A stretch of 44,546 nt of DNA from Brevundimonas sp. (GTDB lineage: Bacteria; Pseudomonadota; Alphaproteobacteria; Caulobacterales; Caulobacteraceae). Positions 40,120 through 44,546 of this stretch are shown in pieces. The position numbers and the translations under genes are program-made. Location of the stretch: NCBI GenBank assembly GCA_030693575.1, contig JAUYAG010000050.1, positions 1-44,546 of the forward strand. Direction: 5' to 3'. Each line of letters starts with the position of its first letter. The first letter of the stretch is position 1. Under the pieces are notes generated by a model. It made no database searches. It was not told where the DNA came from and saw only the letters and a list, made by a program, of their open reading frames with translations.

Positions 40120-41366
40120 TGAGACCTTCTTCGCAAACCCTTCTGGACCTTGCCGTCGAAAAGTATCTCAACTCCGGCGACTTTAACGGCTTTCCCGTCT
40201 ATCTACTAGCTGACCCAAAGCATACGGATGACGTCAGGGAACTGGTGGAGGCTGGGTTGCTGGATGTGGTAAGAGGAGATTTTCACCCAAACCCCCACAT
40301 TAAGGCACTGCCTGCTGAAGACATCGATGTTCAACTTTCAAAACTCGACAAAGATGGCCTAGCCGGATGCCTGTATCCTACACCGCGCCATTTGCGTACT
40401 ATCGTTCGGCCTGCTGACTATCAGCGCAGGCCGTTCACGCTCGCGATGGCACGAGGAATGGCCCAGCTTGAGTTTTGGCCCTTCGATATCAGAGCAATGG
40501 AATGGTATCGAAACGATCCACGATTTGAGATCGATGCGAATGACATTTCGTTCTCGATTACTATCAAAGACGAATTCGCAGCCACAATGGCTTCTAATGA
40601 TAGAGACAACATTTCGATTGACCGTGGAGGTTTCTGTTACGACCGAGACGATCATCGCGCGTTGGCTGTGTTTGCCCGGGATCTCGGTCGAAAGCCCCAA
40701 CATCATCAGATGGAATGGCTGCCGCACGTATTAGATGGTGGTTTCAAACTTCAGGAAGACTTCTTCGCATCATCGGTGTTGGGTGCGTTTTCGCCGGGAA
40801 TCTCGGTATTCGATGCCTTCCTAGAAGAGCGGAAAACGTTAGACGATCACCTCAATCAGATGGTTGGTCGGCGCCTTTTCAAATCCGCATACGCTTCAGG
40901 CGATCGGCCTGATCGCTTCGGCTTCATAGTCCGCCCCACTGCGCGAGAGATCGCAGATTTCCATCAGGTGTTAGACAAGGTCCTATCAGACGATATCTCG
41001 AAGGACTTCTTCGAGGGCCTTGTCGAAACCCATGAGGTTTTGACGGATGCGAAGGGCCGTGCCCGCAAGATGCCTCACGGCACCATCAAGATGGCCAGTG
41101 AATGGGTCCGCAAGGAATTTGGAAGTGACACAAGAGCGGCTGCATTCTTGAGCATGCTAAAATCTGCACGCCAGAGACGCCAGAAGCCCGCACATGTCAT
41201 TTCGCCTGATGCGTACGACCACGCCTATGTTGATGAGCAACGAGCAATTATGCGTGACGCGTACCAAGCCATGAAGGGCTTTCGTGACCTGGTGGAGTCG
41301 CAATCAGGAGTGCCGCTTGTGGGGCAAAGTCGGTGGCTTGAGGACGCCGTTGTTCGATTCAAATAG
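40119..41366 (+). CDS. Orphan low-GC protein coupled to uvrD
   Basis: 415 residues from ATG 40119, which shares TGATG with the uvrD stop. Soluble, no signal or membrane segments, no recognised domain. Notable segments: HPNPHIKALPAEDIDVQLSK near 57-76, CLYPTPRHLRTIVRPADYQR near 84-103, RDNISIDRGGFCYDRDDHRA near 162-181, and HGTIKMASEWVRKEFG near 325. Base composition is far lower in GC than both neighbours, with A/T-rich codons rare elsewhere here, so it looks horizontally acquired. Position at the uvrD stop suggests defence or repair cargo, but no function can be assigned. Confidence 0.75.
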   Translation: MRPSSQTLLDLAVEKYLNSGDFNGFPVYLLADPKHTDDVRELVEAGLLDVVRGDFHPNPHIKALPAEDIDVQLSKLDKDGLAGCLYPTPRHLRTIVRPADYQRRPFTLAMARGMAQLEFWPFDIRAMEWYRNDPRFEIDANDISFSITIKDEFAATMASNDRDNISIDRGGFCYDRDDHRALAVFARDLGRKPQHHQMEWLPHVLDGGFKLQEDFFASSVLGAFSPGISVFDAFLEERKTLDDHLNQMVGRRLFKSAYASGDRPDRFGFIVRPTAREIADFHQVLDKVLSDDISKDFFEGLVETHEVLTDAKGRARKMPHGTIKMASEWVRKEFGSDTRAAAFLSMLKSARQRRQKPAHVISPDAYDHAYVDEQRAIMRDAYQAMKGFRDLVESQSGVPLVGQSRWLEDAVVRFK

Positions 41367-41484
41367 TCTGCCACGCCGTCGGCAATCGCCACGCCCGCCC
41401 GGCATGTTAGTCCCAGCCCAAAACCAAGCTAAACATCCGCCAACTTCCAACCCTTCGTTAAGCCTGAGGGCCGACCCTGCATCC

Positions 41485-42837
41485 GTGCATGAGTCCCGTC
41501 CAGATTTCGCCCTGACCGACCCTGCCCCCAGCCTGTGGGAGCGGGTGATCTGCGGTGTCATCATCGCCATGCTGACCGGAGCCCTGATCGGGCCGGTGTT
41601 CGCGCCGCTTCAGGAAGAGACTCCGGTGCTGCGGCTGGTGTGGCTGCCGGCCGATGCGGCCATCGTCGGCCTGCTGCTGTTCCGGATCGACCGGCTGTGG
41701 CGGGCGTGGCCGGCGATGATCGCGATCGCCGCCATCGTGGGGCTGGCCTTTGCCTCGCGCTACTGGTCGATCGATTTCGCCACCACCATGCGGCGGGTGA
41801 TCGCCCTCGCGATCAGTTGCGGCTTCGCCCTGTATCTCGGCGCGGTCTTCCGCGGGCCGCATCTGCCGCGGCTGCTGATGCATACGGCGCTGGTCATGGC
41901 GGTGGGCAGTCTGGTCATGGTCTTCGCCTTCCCCTCCATCGGCGTGCACCAGCTCGACAACGCCGGACTGTGGCGCGGCCTCTGGTACGAGAAGAACCAG
42001 ATGGGGGCGGTGATGGTGATCGGCGCGACCGCCGCCGCCGCCTGCCTGGCCTCGCCCGACCGGCGCCGCCTGCTGCCGTCCGTGGCGCTGGCCCTCTCCA
42101 GCGGTCTGGTGCTGGCGACCCAGTCCAAGACCTCCCTGCTCTGTCTGGTCGTGGGGCTGGGCCTGATCGGCGGCTTCTGGGCCCTGAGGCGCGGCGGCGC
42201 GGCCTTTTCCGTCATCGCCGTCTGGTGCGCGGTCGTGCTGGCGGGCCTGGGTATCTGGATCTGGGACACCCATTCGGTGGCGGTGCTGGAGGCGCTGGGC
42301 AAGGACCCGTCGCTGACCGGCCGGACCGACATCTGGAACAGCCTGATGCGCAAGGTCGCCGACCGGCCATGGACCGGCTACGGCTACGGTGCCTTCTGGG
42401 GCCGGATCGGGGAGTCGCCGCCCGCCGATTGGGTCCGCAAGGAGACCGGCTGGATCGTGCCGTCGGCGCACAACGGCTGGATCGACCTGCTGGTCCAGCT
42501 GGGCTGGCCGGGCGCGGTGCTGGTCGGCACCCTGATGGCCGGAACGGCCCTGATCGCCGTCCTGCGCTGCATGGGCTCGGGTCTGCGCGAGGGGTGGTGG
42601 GGTATCGGCTTCCTGGCCGCCTTCTTCGTGCTGAGCCTGTCGGAAAGCATCCTGATGGCGCACCAGGGTCTGCCCTGGGTGCTGTTCCTGGCGGTGTTGA
42701 CCCGGACCCTGCTGCCGTCGCCGGCGCCGGTGGCCGCACCGCTTGTGGAGAAGCGCCGCCGGGCCTACCAGACCGGTCCCCGAATCGTTTCACAGTATCC
42801 CTATGGGTCCCACCGCCGCGCCTTCCCTGTTCGATGA
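41485..42837 (+). CDS. O-antigen ligase/polymerase-like membrane protein (Wzy_C)
   Basis: About 450 residues with ten or more hydrophobic segments. The Wzy_C region is recognisable: LATQSKTSLLCLVVGLGL, then SLTGRTDIWNSLMRKV, GYGYGAFWGRIGES and SAHNGWIDLLVQLGWPG. It would polymerise or ligate surface polysaccharide at the inner membrane. GTG 41485 is chosen because codons before it (TTA, CAA, AAA, ACT) lose the GC-rich third-position bias of the gene; ATG 41404 is the alternative. Its 3' end overlaps parE by 35 bp. Confidence 0.8.
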   Translation: MHESRPDFALTDPAPSLWERVICGVIIAMLTGALIGPVFAPLQEETPVLRLVWLPADAAIVGLLLFRIDRLWRAWPAMIAIAAIVGLAFASRYWSIDFATTMRRVIALAISCGFALYLGAVFRGPHLPRLLMHTALVMAVGSLVMVFAFPSIGVHQLDNAGLWRGLWYEKNQMGAVMVIGATAAAACLASPDRRRLLPSVALALSSGLVLATQSKTSLLCLVVGLGLIGGFWALRRGGAAFSVIAVWCAVVLAGLGIWIWDTHSVAVLEALGKDPSLTGRTDIWNSLMRKVADRPWTGYGYGAFWGRIGESPPADWVRKETGWIVPSAHNGWIDLLVQLGWPGAVLVGTLMAGTALIAVLRCMGSGLREGWWGIGFLAAFFVLSLSESILMAHQGLPWVLFLAVLTRTLLPSPAPVAAPLVEKRRRAYQTGPRIVSQYPYGSHRRAFPVR

Positions 42838-44546
42838 TCTGCCCGAGCCGCAGGGCCCGGCGCCGACGCCCGCGCCGCCCTCGAACGATGAGACCCTGCC
42901 CGAGCCGGCCCTGACGCCGCAGGCCGCGGCCCCGCGGCCGGAACCCGCGCCCGTACGCGCCGCCCCCGCTCCGTCTGCCCCCCCGGTCGCCGGCAGCTAT
43001 TCGGCTTCCTCGATCGAGGTGCTGGAGGGGCTCGAGCCCGTCCGCAAACGCCCCGGCATGTATATCGGCGGCACCGACGAACGGGCCCTGCACCACCTGT
43101 TCGCCGAGGTGCTGGACAACGCCATGGACGAGGCCGTGGCCCGCCATGCGAAGCTGATCACCGTCGACCTCGACGCCGAGGGCTGGCTGTCGGTCAAGGA
43201 CGACGGACGCGGGATTCCGGTCGACCCGCACCCCAAACATCCGGGCAAGTCGGCGCTGGAAGTGGTCATGACGGTCCTGCACTCGGGCGGGAAGTTTTCC
43301 GGCAAAGCCTATGAAACCTCAGGCGGTTTGCATGGCGTGGGTGTTTCAGTCGTCAATGCGCTGAGCGAACGGCTGGACGTGACCGTCTGGCGTGACGGCT
43401 TCGAGTGGACCCAGTCCTTCAGCCGCGGCCTGCCGCTCGGATCGATCGTCCAGGGCGGTGCCTCCAGGAAGAAGGGCACCCTGATCCGGTTCAAGCCGGA
43501 CGAGGAGATCTTCGGCGTCGGCGCGGCCTTCAAGCCGGCGCGCCTGTTCCGGATGGCGCGGTCCAAGGCCTATCTGTTCCGCGGCGTCGAGATCCGCTGG
43601 ACCTGCGCCGCCGAGCGGATCACCGATCAGACCCCGACCGAGGCGGTCTTCCACTTCCCCAACGGCCTGGCGGACGCCCTGGCCGAACGGATCGGCGATC
43701 TGGAAACGGTCACGCCGGCCTTCTCGGGCCGCGTCGAGCGCAAGGGCGAGGCCGGGGCGGTCGAATGGGCGGTGACCTGGTCGCCGATCGGCTTCGGCGA
43801 GGCCGACGGCTTCGTCTCCTCCTACTGCAACACGGTCTCAACCCCCGACGGCGGCACGCACGAGGCCGGCTTCCGCGCGGCGCTGGTCAAGGGTCTGAAG
43901 GCCTATGGCGAGCTGACCAATGAGAAGCGCGCCGGGCTGATCACGGCCGAGGACGTCATCGCCAACGCCGGTGCCATGATTTCGGTCTTCATCCGCAATC
44001 CCGAGTTCCAGGGCCAGACCAAGGACCGCCTGTCCTCGCCGGATGCCCAGCGGCTGGTCGAACAGCTGATGCGCGATCCGCTGGATCACTGGCTGACCGA
44101 GAGCCCGAAACAGGCCAACACCCTGCTCGGCTTCGTCATCGAGCGCGCCGAGGACCGGCTGAAGCGGCGCAAGGACAAGGAGGTCCAGCGGGCCCAGGCG
44201 ACGCGCAAGCTGCGCCTGCCGGGCAAGCTGTCGGACTGTTCGCGCCAGTCGGCCAACGGCACCGAACTGTTCATCGTCGAGGGCGATTCGGCCGGCGGCT
44301 CGGCCAAACAGGCGCGCGACCGGACCACCCAGGCCATCCTGCCCCTGCGCGGCAAGATCCTGAACGTCGCCTCGGCCACGGCCGACAAGCTGCGCGCCAA
44401 TATCGAACTGTCCGATCTGGCCCTCGCCCTCGGCGTCCAGCCGGGCAGCCGGTTCAACATCGAGGACCTGCGCTACGAGCGGATCGTCATCATGACCGAC
44501 GCCGACGTGGACGGAGCCCATATCGCGGCGCTGCTGATCACCTTCT
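42803..44546 (+). CDS. parE: DNA topoisomerase IV subunit B, partial
   Basis: The first 581 codons are present; the gene leaves by the right edge. After a Pro/Ala-rich extension of about 60 residues (PAPTPAPPSNDETLPEP), the GHKL ATPase domain has LDNAMDEAV near 105, KDDGRGIP near 132 and the GGLHGVGVSVVNAL lid near 173. The toprim domain begins LFIVEGDSAGGSAKQARD near 489 and includes IMTDADVDGAHI near 563. The insertion-free size and lack of GyrB-specific segments support ParE. It pairs with ParC, encoded 33 kb away. Confidence 0.94.
   Translation, partial: MGPTAAPSLFDDLPEPQGPAPTPAPPSNDETLPEPALTPQAAAPRPEPAPVRAAPAPSAPPVAGSYSASSIEVLEGLEPVRKRPGMYIGGTDERALHHLFAEVLDNAMDEAVARHAKLITVDLDAEGWLSVKDDGRGIPVDPHPKHPGKSALEVVMTVLHSGGKFSGKAYETSGGLHGVGVSVVNALSERLDVTVWRDGFEWTQSFSRGLPLGSIVQGGASRKKGTLIRFKPDEEIFGVGAAFKPARLFRMARSKAYLFRGVEIRWTCAAERITDQTPTEAVFHFPNGLADALAERIGDLETVTPAFSGRVERKGEAGAVEWAVTWSPIGFGEADGFVSSYCNTVSTPDGGTHEAGFRAALVKGLKAYGELTNEKRAGLITAEDVIANAGAMISVFIRNPEFQGQTKDRLSSPDAQRLVEQLMRDPLDHWLTESPKQANTLLGFVIERAEDRLKRRKDKEVQRAQATRKLRLPGKLSDCSRQSANGTELFIVEGDSAGGSAKQARDRTTQAILPLRGKILNVASATADKLRANIELSDLALALGVQPGSRFNIEDLRYERIVIMTDADVDGAHIAALLITF

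Overview
The window is about 67% GC chromosomal DNA from an alphaproteobacterium. The best fit is Caulobacterales, close to Brevundimonas. Evidence: a circularly permuted two-piece tmRNA with the SspB-alpha ClpXP adaptor beside it, family-specific small genes (DUF4169, RHH domain, DUF1036, COQ4-like), Bpt protein transferase, and dispersed palindromes of the kind common in Caulobacterales intergenic DNA. No plasmid, prophage, CRISPR or insertion-sequence gene was seen. Species assignment is inference.

Layout. 1-3.1 kb: start of a CoA-transferase/acetyl-CoA hydrolase gene, then a leftward arsR-SRPBCC-SRPBCC-VOC-DoxX operon with a readable promoter and paired operator-like repeats. 3.2-15.2 kb: mostly rightward housekeeping genes (flavoprotein, tandem NTF2-like protein, recO, M28 peptidase, parC, lemA-M48 pair), leftward bpt and motB, then flavin reductase and a 3-hydroxyisobutyrate dehydrogenase-like gene. 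15.17 kb: a strong candidate dif site (XerC/XerD chromosome dimer resolution) between convergent genes. All KOPS-like octamers left of it read rightward, and 16 of 17 on the right read leftward, so the window appears to span the replication terminus.

15.2-25.5 kb: serine protease, oligopeptidase B, DUF1036, GNAT, a stand-alone receiver, two tRNAs with Gln anticodons, divergent ilvC/DUF924, and a thymidylate cluster (thyA-mazG, aqpZ, folA). 25.5-31.5 kb: OYE-family reductase, a cysteine-free Mrp ATPase, miaA, the two-piece ssrA next to sspB, a secreted C13 peptidase and a RusA-like resolvase. 31.6-37.7 kb: fumC, YccF, DUF2171, DUF4169 and small companions, DMT transporter, COQ4-like, RHH protein, SIMPL protein and a pair of related one-pass membrane proteins. 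37.8-44.5 kb: uvrD, a low-GC orphan gene coupled to its stop codon, an O-antigen ligase-like gene, and parE running off the right edge.

Functional themes: chromosome end-game (dif, KOPS, ParC and ParE, UvrD, RecO, RusA), trans-translation and tagged-protein proteolysis (tmRNA, SspB, Bpt), and folate/dTMP supply (ThyA, FolA, MazG). The most interesting items are dif with its KOPS polarity switch, a tRNA with a Gln anticodon on a Pro-type body, the Cys-less Mrp, the ssrA-sspB neighbourhood, and the orphan gene behind uvrD.
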